Shown here piece after piece: positions 27,412 through 35,264 of a DNA stretch of 64,000 nt. The DNA is taken from positions 310,001 to 374,000 of the forward strand of contig NZ_JACHJY010000007.1 in NCBI RefSeq assembly GCF_014203895.1, written 5' to 3'. The stretch's first letter is position 1. Every line of letters begins with the position of its first letter. The notes beneath the pieces are model-generated. The model was not told where the DNA came from and made no database searches. It saw only the letters and a list, made by a program, of their open reading frames with translations. The position numbers were made by a program, and so were the translations under genes. This stretch comes from Streptomyces nymphaeiformis (GTDB taxonomy: Bacteria > Actinomycetota > Actinomycetes > Streptomycetales > Streptomycetaceae).

Positions 27412-27436
27412 CTCAACTTGATTGGGTGATGTCGGG
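27412..27436 (+). repeat. Left terminal inverted repeat of the IS
   Basis: 25 bp beginning CTCAACTTGATTGGG directly after a TA dinucleotide. It pairs with 29137-29161, with one mismatch at the third base. Confidence 0.92.
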
Positions 27437-27595
27437 TGGCGTGCGCCATCGGTCACCTGCGCCGGTGACCGCCGACCCACATGGGCCGGCCCTCGGTGTG
27501 CATACTGTGACCGGCAGAGGGCCGTCGTCCGACCGAACGGCGATGGGTGGGGCCGATAGGCACCGGGCCGGGCCGGACGATCAGGGAGACCAGTG

Positions 27596-28009
27596 ATGGA
27601 TGTCGAGGAATGCTGGCGCCGCTATGGGCTGCGTCCCGTCGACGCGGACCTCGACGAGATCCGTACACTCCTCCGGGAGCACACGGCGCGTGAGCGACGC
27701 TCCCAGGGCGAGGGCGACACCGAGCTGATGAGGCTCTGCTGCTTCTATCTGTTCAACAGCGGCGACGTCGACGACGTGCTCCTGATCTGGAGTGCGAAGC
27801 AAGCCAGCTTCGACGCAGCGTGCTCGATCGACATCGAATTCCTACTCGGGCACGGGCTCGACGCGACGAAGGCCCACCTCTCGGCCAACTGTGCACCTGC
27901 TGCGGCAGCGGCTCTGGATCGACTGCGCGAGCTCGAGGCAGACGGTGAATTCGAGGGCTTCTCAGTGGAGGAGCGCTCCGCCTCCTACGACCGGTACTAC
28001 GGCGACTGA
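27596..28009 (+). CDS. Passenger gene inside the IS: small acidic hypothetical protein
   Basis: A 137-residue acidic cytosolic protein with no recognised catalytic motif. The central part (FNSGDVDDVLLIWSAKQASF, then CSIDIEFLLGHGLDATKAHL) resembles conserved hypothetical proteins that I recall from Streptomyces chromosomes. The C-terminus is FSVEERSASYDRYYGD. ATG 27596 has a GGGAGA site; a GTG at 27593 is in frame immediately before. It lies between the left IS repeat and the convergent transposase (17-bp gap), so it travels with the IS. A possible -10-like CATACTGT lies near 27500. Confidence 0.72.
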   Translation: MDVEECWRRYGLRPVDADLDEIRTLLREHTARERRSQGEGDTELMRLCCFYLFNSGDVDDVLLIWSAKQASFDAACSIDIEFLLGHGLDATKAHLSANCAPAAAAALDRLRELEADGEFEGFSVEERSASYDRYYGD

Positions 28010-28026
28010 CGAATCCGCAGCGCCGG

Positions 28027-28641
28027 TCAGTCGTCCGTGATGAGGCCGGTGCCCGCAAGGCAGCTGTCGACGAGATCCGGGCGGTACTGGATCTGCTTGA
28101 GCCTGCGCTTCACGGGCCTGGTGATCTGGCCCAGGTCGGCTGCGGCGAGGTTGCCGATGTCGCGTTTGACCAGCGACCAAATGCCCTCCTGCGGGTTCAG
28201 GTCTGGCGCGTAGGTGGGGAGTTGGAACACGGTGAGCCAGGCGGCATTCGCGGCGATGAACTCCCGCATCCCGGCGGTCAGGTGGAGGCGGACGTTGTCC
28301 CAGACCAGCACGATCGGTCCGCCGAGCTGGATGCGGGCACGCACCAAGAGGTCGCGGAGGTCCCGCCAGCCGAAGCCCTTCGGCTCGCCCTTGCGCCCTC
28401 GGTACTCGCGGATGGCGTAGATCAGCCGGGACCGCTCGCCCGGCTTGTAGCAGGTCATACCCGCCATCGACACCCGTCCGGAGCCTCGGCCGCGAACCCG
28501 GACGACCGGGGTTCGGCCGATCCGTCCCCAGGTGCGAGAGCGCGGCGGCGTCATCGACTGGCCGGCTTCATCCTCGAAGACGATCCAGCCGTTGCACGCC
28601 GCCGCACAGCTCTTACCCGTGGCCAGACCTCTTTCTTCCAC
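28027..28641 (-). CDS. IS630-family transposase, C-terminal DDE catalytic reading frame
   Basis: 204 residues with the complete DDE catalytic core: first Asp in WIVFEDEAGQSM, second in IVLVWDNVRLH, Glu in APDLNPQEGIWSLVKR. It needs the N-terminal half from the overlapping frame (28551-29090) to make an active transposase. The GTG at 28641 falls in the overlap and could allow separate translation, but a fused product is normal for the family. Confidence 0.88.
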   Translation of the reverse strand: MEERGLATGKSCAAACNGWIVFEDEAGQSMTPPRSRTWGRIGRTPVVRVRGRGSGRVSMAGMTCYKPGERSRLIYAIREYRGRKGEPKGFGWRDLRDLLVRARIQLGGPIVLVWDNVRLHLTAGMREFIAANAAWLTVFQLPTYAPDLNPQEGIWSLVKRDIGNLAAADLGQITRPVKRRLKQIQYRPDLVDSCLAGTGLITDD

Positions 28642-29090
28642 AGGTCAACCGCCGCATCGTCGCGCTCGATCGCCCGGCGGGTGGGCTGCTGCCATGACCA
28701 GCCGTGCCGCTTCAGTAGCCGCCACGTGCCTTCCACCGTGTAGGAAACGTGGAACAGTCGACCGATCAGCGTCTTGACTCGCGCCATCGTCCACCGCTGA
28801 TCGGCCCAGCCGTGGAGCAGTGGTCCACGCTCCAACTCCCGCTCCAGCCGCGCGATCTGAACGGAGCTGAGCCTGGGACGTCCGGGCGATCCCTTCGACA
28901 GGATCCCGGCCTCGCCTCGCTCGCGCCAAGCCCGGCGCCACCGCTCCACCGACCGCTCGCTCACTCGCAGCGCGGCAGCGATTTCCCGGTTCTTCTCCGC
29001 GCCCTCGAAGCGTTCCACGGCCTGCAGCCGGATCCGCTCCCGCGCGGCTCTCTCGGCGTCGGTCAGCCCGCCGCCCTGCGCGTACCTCAC
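28551..29090 (-). CDS. IS630-family transposase, N-terminal (DNA-binding) reading frame
   Basis: 179 residues forming the double helix-turn-helix half of an IS630 transposase: EIAAALRVSERSVERWRRAW binds the end repeats, then a second HTH region (ARLERELERGPLLHGWADQR) and the linker TWRLLKRHGWSWQQPTRRAI. It runs into a non-homologous tail after KKEVWP, where the catalytic domain continues in another frame (28027-28641) with a 91-nt overlap. The shift is by -1, near GGAAGAAAGAGG. Either programmed frameshifting or a disabling indel is possible. Confidence 0.88.
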   Translation of the reverse strand: MRYAQGGGLTDAERAARERIRLQAVERFEGAEKNREIAAALRVSERSVERWRRAWRERGEAGILSKGSPGRPRLSSVQIARLERELERGPLLHGWADQRWTMARVKTLIGRLFHVSYTVEGTWRLLKRHGWSWQQPTRRAIERDDAAVDLWKKEVWPRVRAVRRRATAGSSSRMKPASR

Positions 29091-29136
29091 AGCCCCACAG
29101 CTACCTCAGCCGACAGGCCGACGTCAGGCAAACATC

Positions 29137-29161
29137 CCCGACATCACCCAATCAAGTTCAG
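29137..29161 (-). repeat. Right terminal inverted repeat of the IS
   Basis: Read on the - strand it begins CTGAACTTGATTGGG and is followed outward by TA. It matches the left repeat over 24 of 25 positions. Confidence 0.92.
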
Positions 29162-29170
29162 TAGCAGTGC

Positions 29171-29962
29171 CTACGCCGAGCCCATGGTCTGCTGATGGCC
29201 TGCCGCGACGGTTCGTACGGCGTCAGCTACGGCTGCAATCCCTGCGGCCATAAGCGGCCGCAAGGAGCTCATTTCGCGCGCGTCCCTCCAAACGCCGGTG
29301 TTCGAGGTTACGAAGGGCACGATGCTCACTCCATGGGCTTCGAACGGCGCGGTCACCAGGTAGCGCATGCCACCGGTTCCGCACAGGTAGCCGCGCGCGC
29401 CGGTGGCAGCGGAGAGGTCTGCGAGCCGCTCTGAGCGCTCCGACCGGGCTGCCAAGCAACTGCTCCGCTGGATGCGCCCCCTCCACCCCAGGAGCCTGAG
29501 CAACAGCCTTGTGGACTCCTCGGCAAGATCAGCCGTTTTCGCGGTCTCAAGCCCATGAAGCACAGCGTCCAGCCCACCCCGGAACTTCGGCCAGTCGGGG
29601 CTCTTCGCGTAATACTGCGCCAGCATGTACGTGAGGCGGCGACGAGCCAGGTCCGGGTCGGCCACAACTGCGTCCTTGATGAGGGTGGACCGCCCGTGGG
29701 GTAGGTGGGTCGGGATCGAGAGCCACTGGCGCCGGTCCGGGCAGGACATGCTGCCGAGTCGGGCGCGGTGCTGGAAGTCGCGGCGGGCGAACTGGACGTC
29801 GTCGAGGACAATCCAGCAGTCCGCCGCGAAGAGCTTCGCGAGGGTGCTCAGCCGAGGGAAGAGGTTGGGCTGGTGAATCGCTACCAATCCCCCCGGTGCT
29901 GCTTCACGCGCCGATGAGCCTGCTGGTGAAGCCGGAGCGGATGAGGTCTTCGTATGCGGCAT
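29171..29962 (-). CDS. WbqC-like family protein
   Basis: A 263-residue WbqC-family protein. The family signature is VAIHQPNLFPRLSTLAKLF at about residues 27-45, then WIVLDDVQFARRDFQHR and later CGTGGMRYL. WbqC proteins occur in O-antigen and other sugar clusters, but their reaction is not settled. It is the last gene of the leftward operon, and its ATG 29962 lies inside the YdcF gene end (59-nt overlap, GGAG upstream). A TTG at 29887 would start closer to the conserved motif but has no usable ribosome-binding spacing. The stop lies 10 bp beyond the IS right end. Confidence 0.82.
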   Translation of the reverse strand: MPHTKTSSAPASPAGSSAREAAPGGLVAIHQPNLFPRLSTLAKLFAADCWIVLDDVQFARRDFQHRARLGSMSCPDRRQWLSIPTHLPHGRSTLIKDAVVADPDLARRRLTYMLAQYYAKSPDWPKFRGGLDAVLHGLETAKTADLAEESTRLLLRLLGWRGRIQRSSCLAARSERSERLADLSAATGARGYLCGTGGMRYLVTAPFEAHGVSIVPFVTSNTGVWRDAREMSSLRPLMAAGIAAVADAVRTVAAGHQQTMGSA

Positions 29963-30572
29963 GCACGTTCTCCGGGACGTCCTGCTCGATCGCGAAGCCC
30001 TGCTTCGGATACTCGATGATGCGCTGGAGGTCGCCGACGAGCATGTCGATGACGAGCTTCTCGTCGCCGATGCTCTTCAGGTAGTCGTCGAACTCCATCG
30101 GTTCAGAGGCGCACAGCACCTCGACGTCAGGCCACAGCTTGCGGGCGGTGGCGAAGGAGCGCCGCTCCATGTATGGCTTTGAGACGAGGAGCGCCGACTT
30201 GGGGGTGAGGCCGGCGGAGGCGAGGAGCTCTCGGGACAGCTCGATGTTCTGCCCGGTGTTGCCGGCGTTCGGTTCCACCAGGATCGCGCTGTCAGGCACG
30301 CCGAGGGTGAGTGCGTGCTCGCGGAAGTGGACGGCTTCGCCTCGGGGGAAGACCTTGGCGGTGGTGGGGCTGTTGCCTCCGGTGAACACCAGGGTGGGGA
30401 ACAGCCCGGCCCGGTACAGCTCTGCGGAGAAGGCTGCGACGCCGAGGTCATGGCTGCCGAGGCCGATGGCGACGTCGACGGGGCGCAGGTCGTGACCCAT
30501 TTGGTGGTAGTCCCAGACCAGCTTGGCATTGCGGATCTGCTCGTCGTTGATGGCCGGCTGGTTGTCGGTCAC
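29904..30572 (-). CDS. YdcF/DUF218-family protein
   Basis: A 222-residue soluble DUF218 (YdcF-like) protein. The signature elements are VAIGLGSHDLGVAAFSAELY, LVFTGGNSPTTA, the acidic/Asn motif EPNAGNTGQNIELS, and LLVSKPYMERRSFATARKLW. Family members are proposed to bind nucleotide- or SAM-like ligands or to act in envelope sugar metabolism; no activity can be assigned here. GTG 30572 follows a GGGAGA site, 16 bp after the regulator's stop, so it is in one operon with the regulator and the WbqC gene. Confidence 0.85.
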   Translation of the reverse strand: MTDNQPAINDEQIRNAKLVWDYHQMGHDLRPVDVAIGLGSHDLGVAAFSAELYRAGLFPTLVFTGGNSPTTAKVFPRGEAVHFREHALTLGVPDSAILVEPNAGNTGQNIELSRELLASAGLTPKSALLVSKPYMERRSFATARKLWPDVEVLCASEPMEFDDYLKSIGDEKLVIDMLVGDLQRIIEYPKQGFAIEQDVPENVHAAYEDLIRSGFTSRLIGA

Positions 30573-30588
30573 TCGCTCGTCTCCCTGG

Positions 30589-31704
30589 TCAACGTGGTGA
30601 AGGGCTGGTTGGCCCATCGGCCGTCCTCCGGATGTCCGTGATGCTGCGGAGCTGGTGGGTCAGGCCGTACTGGGCCGCCCGCTTGGCAGCGTCGTCGAGG
30701 ACGCGTAACCCATCATCCAGGGTCGCGCGGTCGGACAGGAGGATGTGCCCGTACGCGGTGTCCAGCCGTACCCGCTGCACGGGCGCGTCGGTGATGCCTG
30801 TACTGCGAGCCACGTCGATGAGGCGCAGGGCCGCGTCGAGATTGCCGGCTCCGCGGTGGGCCAGGGCTAGCTTCTGCTGCGCGACGGACCAGTCGTCCTG
30901 CTCGGCAAGGCCCTCGAACTCGCGGATGGCTTCCTCCATCACCCGAACCGCGTAGTCGTGGTTGCCGTCCTTGCTGAGCGCCGTGCCCACCCAGAGTCGC
31001 GCGCGGGCACGGTCCCGCGGGGATAACCGCTCGTCGATCGCGAGGTCCTCGTACTGTCGGGCCGCGGTCTCCAGCGCTCCGGACATCTCGGTGACGACCG
31101 CGAGAGAAAGGTCGAGCTGCGCCACACGCCGCGGAATTCCCAACTCGGTATAGAGAGAGCGGGCGTTGGCATAGCAGCGTTGGGCGGAGAGCGGGCCTAC
31201 GACTGCCCCTTGGTCCCGCTTGAGATCGCCTTGCAGGGCGACGGAGCGGGCGAGGAGGTAGGTGCCTCGCTCGTCCAGCTCCGAGGGCTGGTAGCTGGAC
31301 GACCATCGCCGAAGCAGGTCGTCGGCGAACGCGAAGTTCTGGTGGGACAGCGCGACGACCGCACGTTCGAGGTCGTCCGTCCAGGACTCGTACTCCCAGG
31401 CCCGAGGTCGAGGGATGGTGACGCGGCGCGCCGTTTCGCCGGCGAGTCGTCCCACTTCTCCCTCGGAGAGCTTCGCGAGCTCCGTCTCGAATCTCAGATG
31501 GGTTGCGGCATCGGACCGGGCCAGCGCTGTGTCGAGGATGGCCTGGCTCTCGGTGTTGGGGCGCCGCTTCTCCCGGTACTTCTCCCAGTTGCTGATGGTG
31601 TTGACCGCGATGCCCAGGTGCTCGGAGTAGCGGCGCACGCTCAGCCGGAGTGCTTTGCGCAGGGCAAGCGCCTCCAGGCCGGTCCATTCGTGAACGGTCG
31701 CCAC
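30589..31704 (-). CDS. XRE-family regulator with TPR-like C-terminus, candidate cluster regulator
   Basis: 371 residues. An N-terminal helix-turn-helix (ALRKALRLSVRRYSEHLGIA, then VNTISNWEKYREKRRP; about residues 10-46) is followed by a long helical tetratricopeptide-like region (LARSVALQGDLKRDQGAVVG, TAARQYEDLAIDERLSPRDR and others), as in many Streptomyces pathway regulators. GTG 31704 sits seven bases after AAGGAG; the open frame further upstream is not protein-like. It is divergent from the rightward biosynthetic operon across a 153-bp gap containing tandem GTGGGACAG repeats, its likely binding site. Confidence 0.88.
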   Translation of the reverse strand: MATVHEWTGLEALALRKALRLSVRRYSEHLGIAVNTISNWEKYREKRRPNTESQAILDTALARSDAATHLRFETELAKLSEGEVGRLAGETARRVTIPRPRAWEYESWTDDLERAVVALSHQNFAFADDLLRRWSSSYQPSELDERGTYLLARSVALQGDLKRDQGAVVGPLSAQRCYANARSLYTELGIPRRVAQLDLSLAVVTEMSGALETAARQYEDLAIDERLSPRDRARARLWVGTALSKDGNHDYAVRVMEEAIREFEGLAEQDDWSVAQQKLALAHRGAGNLDAALRLIDVARSTGITDAPVQRVRLDTAYGHILLSDRATLDDGLRVLDDAAKRAAQYGLTHQLRSITDIRRTADGPTSPSPR

Positions 31705-31759
31705 GTGCCACTCCTTTCCGATGCCATCGAAGCACGTGGCGACCGCACCAGGGGCGGTT

Positions 31760-31779
31760 GTGGGACAGAAGTGGGACAG
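31760..31779. promoter_or_regulatory. Tandem direct repeat in the divergent promoter (candidate operator)
   Basis: GTGGGACAG occurs at 31760-31768 and again at 31771-31779, an 11-bp period that places both copies on the same DNA face. It lies 56 bp from the XRE regulator start and 79 bp from the rightward operon start, where a regulator could control both directions. Confidence 0.6.
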
Positions 31780-31857
31780 GCGTGGATTCCCGGATCGCGG
31801 GGCGGCGACCAGGCTCGGAGTGTCCCCCCTCCCCCGATCCGATGGGTGGTCACGACC

Positions 31858-32250
31858 ATGGAGCCCCTTACGGAACAGCGGAACGTCACGGGCCCGATCG
31901 TCTTCGGATTTCTGCGGCTCGTCGGGGTGTCTGCGAGCCGGCAGCAGGCTCTCGCCAAGACCATCACCGACTACTGCCGCCGCCACGAACTGACGCTGGG
32001 CGGTGTGTACATGGAGCGGTGCGCGGCAACGTCGGGCGCTTTCGTGGGCATGCTCGATGCCGTCGCGGCCACTCGCCCGTACGGCGTCGTCTTCCCCGCC
32101 CCGTCCCACTTGGGCCCCAGGGCCATAGCGGCTGACCGCCGACAGCGGCTGCACGAAGCCGGCACGGAGATTCTGCTCGTACGAGGGGCCCGACCGGCTG
32201 TAGCTGACGAATCGACCTCGACGCCGGCCTCGGGGAGCACCACGCCATGA
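31858..32250 (+). CDS. Small resolvase-like protein, catalytic Ser position unclear
   Basis: A 130-residue protein whose layout recalls the N-terminal domain of serine recombinases: GFLRLVGVSASRQQALAKTI, then DYCRRHELTLGGVYMER, MLDAVAATRPYGVVFPAPSH and RLHEAGTEILLVRG. The Arg/Ser spacing of the usual YxRVS motif is changed, and no DNA-binding C-terminus follows, so recombinase activity is doubtful. It is the first gene of the rightward operon and overlaps the next gene by ATGA (32247-32250). Starts at ATG 31858 or GTG 31846 are both possible. Confidence 0.6.
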   Translation: MEPLTEQRNVTGPIVFGFLRLVGVSASRQQALAKTITDYCRRHELTLGGVYMERCAATSGAFVGMLDAVAATRPYGVVFPAPSHLGPRAIAADRRQRLHEAGTEILLVRGARPAVADESTSTPASGSTTP

Positions 32251-32765
32251 ACCTCGACCGGGAACTCCTCCTGCTGGACAGCCGCCGCATCGACGGTCTG
32301 GGCAGCATCCTTGACGCCCCGCAGCACCAGAAGAGCCTGACGCTCGCAGCCGACGACACGGCCCCGGGCACAGCGCGCTGCTTCACCCGCGACGTTCTGA
32401 CCGCTTGGGGCGCGGAGGACCTGCTGGACCACGTCGTGCTGATCGTGAGCGAGCTCGCGACGAACGCCGAACGCCACGGCCGTCTCGCGCACCACGACGG
32501 CGTTGAGGAAGCCAAGCGTCGCCAGCACCAGGACGAGATCACTCTGACGCTCGCCCTCCAGGCCGGCGTCGTGGGTATCGAGGTGGAGGACAACTCCCCG
32601 GAGCCCCCCGTCCCGCGGATCGCCTCCCCCTACGCGACAGGTGGACGTGGCCTGCTCCTGGTGTCCGCCGTGGCCGACGCCTGGACCGCATGTCCCAAGC
32701 AGGACGGAAGCGGCAAGCGGGTCATCGCCTTCGTGAAACGTCCCGAAACCTCCCTCACCCCCTGA
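32247..32765 (+). CDS. RsbW-like ATP-binding (HATPase_c_2) protein
   Basis: 172 residues of a GHKL-fold ATPase of the anti-sigma-factor kinase type, very common in Streptomyces. The N-box is in VLIVSELATNAERHG, the G1 region in VGIEVEDNSPEPP, and the G2 region in YATGGRGLLLVSAVADAWTA. It has no sensor or membrane segment. Partners could be an anti-anti-sigma factor elsewhere, so it may tie cluster expression to a regulatory switch. It is coupled to the preceding gene by ATGA and followed by the HAD gene after 22 bp. Confidence 0.85.
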   Translation: MNLDRELLLLDSRRIDGLGSILDAPQHQKSLTLAADDTAPGTARCFTRDVLTAWGAEDLLDHVVLIVSELATNAERHGRLAHHDGVEEAKRRQHQDEITLTLALQAGVVGIEVEDNSPEPPVPRIASPYATGGRGLLLVSAVADAWTACPKQDGSGKRVIAFVKRPETSLTP

Positions 32766-32787
32766 TCCCCTTCACCGGAGACACCTC

Positions 32788-33456
32788 ATGTCCACCCTGC
32801 TCCCGCCCTCGCTTTTACCTCCGAAGGCGCTGCTCCTCGACCTCGACGGCGTGCTCCTCGACACCCGTCCGGTCATGGAGCGCGCATGGCAGCAAGTCCT
32901 GAACGAGCACGGTCTCGACGTACCGTTCGAGGAGTACGAGCGCCACCTCGGCCGGCCCTTCGCCGACATCATGGAACGGCTCGGATTCACCGAGTCCGAG
33001 CAGTTGCACCGTACGTACGACGAGGCGTCGATCGCCGCGTCCCACCTCGCTCGCGAGTTCGACGGCGCCGTGGAGGTCCTGCACGCCTTCGTCGCCGCCG
33101 GCTGGCTCCTCGGCGTCGTCACGTCCAAGCCGTTGGAGCGGGCAGCCCCGCTCCTGACGACCCTCGGCTGCCCGTTCTCCACGGTGCGCACGCCGAACGG
33201 GGGTGGGCGCGGCAAGCCCGCTCCGGACCCGGTCCTCCTCGCCCTCACCGACCTGGGTGTCGATCCCGCCGACACCGTGTACGTGGGCGACATGGCGGTC
33301 GACCAGGAAGCCGCCCGCCGCGCCGGCGTCCCGTACGTCCACGCCGGCTGGGGATACGGATGCCCGGGTGCCCCCTCGCCCGCGGTCGCCGAGTCCCCTA
33401 AGGACCTGCTGAGGCTCCTCTCCCCGGGCCCCTTCCTCGAAGGGAGCCTGCTGTGA
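32788..33456 (+). CDS. HAD-superfamily phosphatase
   Basis: A 222-residue HAD hydrolase of the phosphoglycolate-phosphatase/beta-phosphoglucomutase group. The nucleophile motif is LLLDLDGVLLDTRPV (about residues 15-29), motif II is in VVTSKPLE, the motif III Lys in GRGKPAPDP, and motif IV is YVGDMAVDQEAA. The alpha-helical cap lies between motifs I and II. The expected reaction is dephosphorylation of a sugar phosphate or nucleotide intermediate. Its stop overlaps the GTG of the next gene (GTGA at 33453). Confidence 0.92.
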   Translation: MSTLLPPSLLPPKALLLDLDGVLLDTRPVMERAWQQVLNEHGLDVPFEEYERHLGRPFADIMERLGFTESEQLHRTYDEASIAASHLAREFDGAVEVLHAFVAAGWLLGVVTSKPLERAAPLLTTLGCPFSTVRTPNGGGRGKPAPDPVLLALTDLGVDPADTVYVGDMAVDQEAARRAGVPYVHAGWGYGCPGAPSPAVAESPKDLLRLLSPGPFLEGSLL

Positions 33457-35264
33457 CCACGCCCCCTCGCCATGTCCACGGTCTGGCGCGGACCGACGCC
33501 GACGGACAGTCCGCATGGGCATTGGTCGGCGAAGGCACGCTCACGACTCTGACGTCCGCCCGGATCACGACCAGCGAGATGGAGGCTCTGCCTCTGAACG
33601 CACAGGAGCAGGAAGCCCTCGTCGAGCATGTCATGGATGCGCTCCAGTGGTACGGGGCGTATCTCAGGACTACGCCGGGCGGGGCCGGGTGGCTGTACGT
33701 GCAGCACGTACCGGTCCGTCGCCTGGTGGCTCACGTCGTACGCAAGCTGATGGCCCTCAGCGCCTGGGAGCCGTTCACGAAGGCGCCCGGCCCGCTGAAG
33801 ATCGCTCCGCACGAGGGACTCGTCGGGCTTCGCAAGAGCAGTTCCCGGGAGTACCGCGCCTACACCATCACGTGGTCCGGCATCGCGTATCTGCTCGGGG
33901 CAACCGCGTTGTACAACCCCTTCCGTACGGCACAGCTGAGCAACCTGCAGCCGGCGCGCGTCGACACCCGAGTGCCAAGCCCTCCCCCGTCGGCCCTGCC
34001 ACGCACCGACGTCGTCGCGCTCTCGTGGTCGTCCCGCCATGCGGCCACTCTGCTGCCGGTACTCGAAGACCTGACAGGTGGTGGCCGGACGAGTCTCCTC
34101 GTCGATCTCGCCACGGACCCGGCGCAACGCTGCGACACCCCAGCCGTCGAGGGCATCAGGCTCGTTACGCCTCCACCTGGACTCTTCGCCCTGTCCGGAG
34201 CCGTGGAGCGCCTGCAGCTATGGGACGACGAGCACGTCGTCCAGGTGAAGGAACACGTCGTCCGGCTCTCGCGTCTGGTCCGTCTCCTGGCCGTCCTGCT
34301 GGAGACGAGCGGTGGATGCACCCAGCCGTCATGGCGCTCCGTGGTCCGTCTGGAGACCTGGCTGAGCGGGGTCCTGGAGGCCTCTCGCCCGCACACGCTG
34401 CTCGTCAGCAACGACACCAGCCCCGTTGGCGCGCTCGCCGTCCACCTGGCCGATCTCAACGGCGTGAACACGGTCCATGTGCAGCACGGAGCCTGGACTG
34501 CGGAGTCGGTCGCGTGGCCCGCGCTGCACAGCCGGGACATCGTCGTCATGGGCGATCGTGACGCCCCGCTCGCCAAGGCGTGGGCGCGCCACCCGGACGC
34601 CGAGGTCCACGTGCTGGGGCAGCCCCGCTTCGACGTCCTCGCCGGCATCGGGCGGGAAGCCCAGAGGCAGTACCTCGAGAAGCTGCTGGTCCCCGGATCC
34701 GGGCGGAGCCCCGACCGGATCCTGGTCTGGGCCTGCCAGCCCTTCGGTCCCGACCGGCTCAAGGCCCACGCCGACCTCCTCCTGGACGGGATGTGGAAGA
34801 CCGAGGGCGAATGGGGACTGGTCATCGCCCCGCACCCGGCACAGAGCCCGGAGGTCTTCGCCTCGCTCATGCAGCGGGACGGAAGGCCCCTCGTGGCCGT
34901 CGCCGATCCGCAAGTAGGGGCCCGAGGTTGTCTCGTCGGCGCCGACGTCGTAGCGAGCGCCTATTCGACGTGCGGAATCGAGGCCGCCCTCTTGGGCGTG
35001 CCGGTCCTGGAGATCGGCACCGCCCACGAACGCACGCTCGGGCTAGCCGATCACGGCCTCGCGCGACGCTGCACCACCGCCGAGGACGTCACCGACGCAC
35101 TCTCCACACCCCGCACGCCGCACGCGGCTGCCGAACCCGGCTCGACGGACGCGGTGTGCCGCTGGGGCGGCGACAGCGCCGCCTTGGTCGCGCAACTCAT
35201 CGCCAGCCGCGCATCCGGCCATCAGCTCGAACACCTCCGAAACGAAGGAGTCCCCTCCCGATGA
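33453..35264 (+). CDS. GT-B-type glycosyl/polyol-phosphate transferase-like protein
   Basis: A 603-residue soluble protein. The C-terminal half reads like the GT-B fold of capsule, polysialic-acid and CDP-glycerol transferases: VNTVHVQHGAWTAESVAWPA, VHVLGQPRFDVLAGI, LVIAPHPAQSPEVF and the donor-site-like ASAYSTCGIEAALLGVPVLE. The N-terminal 200 residues are unfamiliar. Donor and acceptor cannot be read, but CMP- or CDP-linked donors are common in these families and would fit the cytidylyltransferase at 43864. It overlaps both neighbours by 4 nt, so it belongs to a coupled operon. Confidence 0.72.
   Translation: MTTPPRHVHGLARTDADGQSAWALVGEGTLTTLTSARITTSEMEALPLNAQEQEALVEHVMDALQWYGAYLRTTPGGAGWLYVQHVPVRRLVAHVVRKLMALSAWEPFTKAPGPLKIAPHEGLVGLRKSSSREYRAYTITWSGIAYLLGATALYNPFRTAQLSNLQPARVDTRVPSPPPSALPRTDVVALSWSSRHAATLLPVLEDLTGGGRTSLLVDLATDPAQRCDTPAVEGIRLVTPPPGLFALSGAVERLQLWDDEHVVQVKEHVVRLSRLVRLLAVLLETSGGCTQPSWRSVVRLETWLSGVLEASRPHTLLVSNDTSPVGALAVHLADLNGVNTVHVQHGAWTAESVAWPALHSRDIVVMGDRDAPLAKAWARHPDAEVHVLGQPRFDVLAGIGREAQRQYLEKLLVPGSGRSPDRILVWACQPFGPDRLKAHADLLLDGMWKTEGEWGLVIAPHPAQSPEVFASLMQRDGRPLVAVADPQVGARGCLVGADVVASAYSTCGIEAALLGVPVLEIGTAHERTLGLADHGLARRCTTAEDVTDALSTPRTPHAAAEPGSTDAVCRWGGDSAALVAQLIASRASGHQLEHLRNEGVPSR

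Larger units (their letters stand above)
27412..29161. mobile_element. IS630-family insertion sequence with a passenger gene
   Basis: A 1,750-bp element bounded by 25-bp inverted repeats (27412-27436 and 29137-29161, 24 of 25 identical, each containing CTTGATTGGGTGATGTCGGG) and flanked by TA on both sides (27410-27411 and 29162-29163), the family's target duplication. It carries a two-frame DDE transposase on the - strand and an unrelated 137-residue gene on the + strand. Typical family members are about 1.0-1.4 kb and transposase-only. The right end lies 9 bp from the WbqC gene stop, so that gene's end may have been affected by insertion. Confidence 0.92.
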
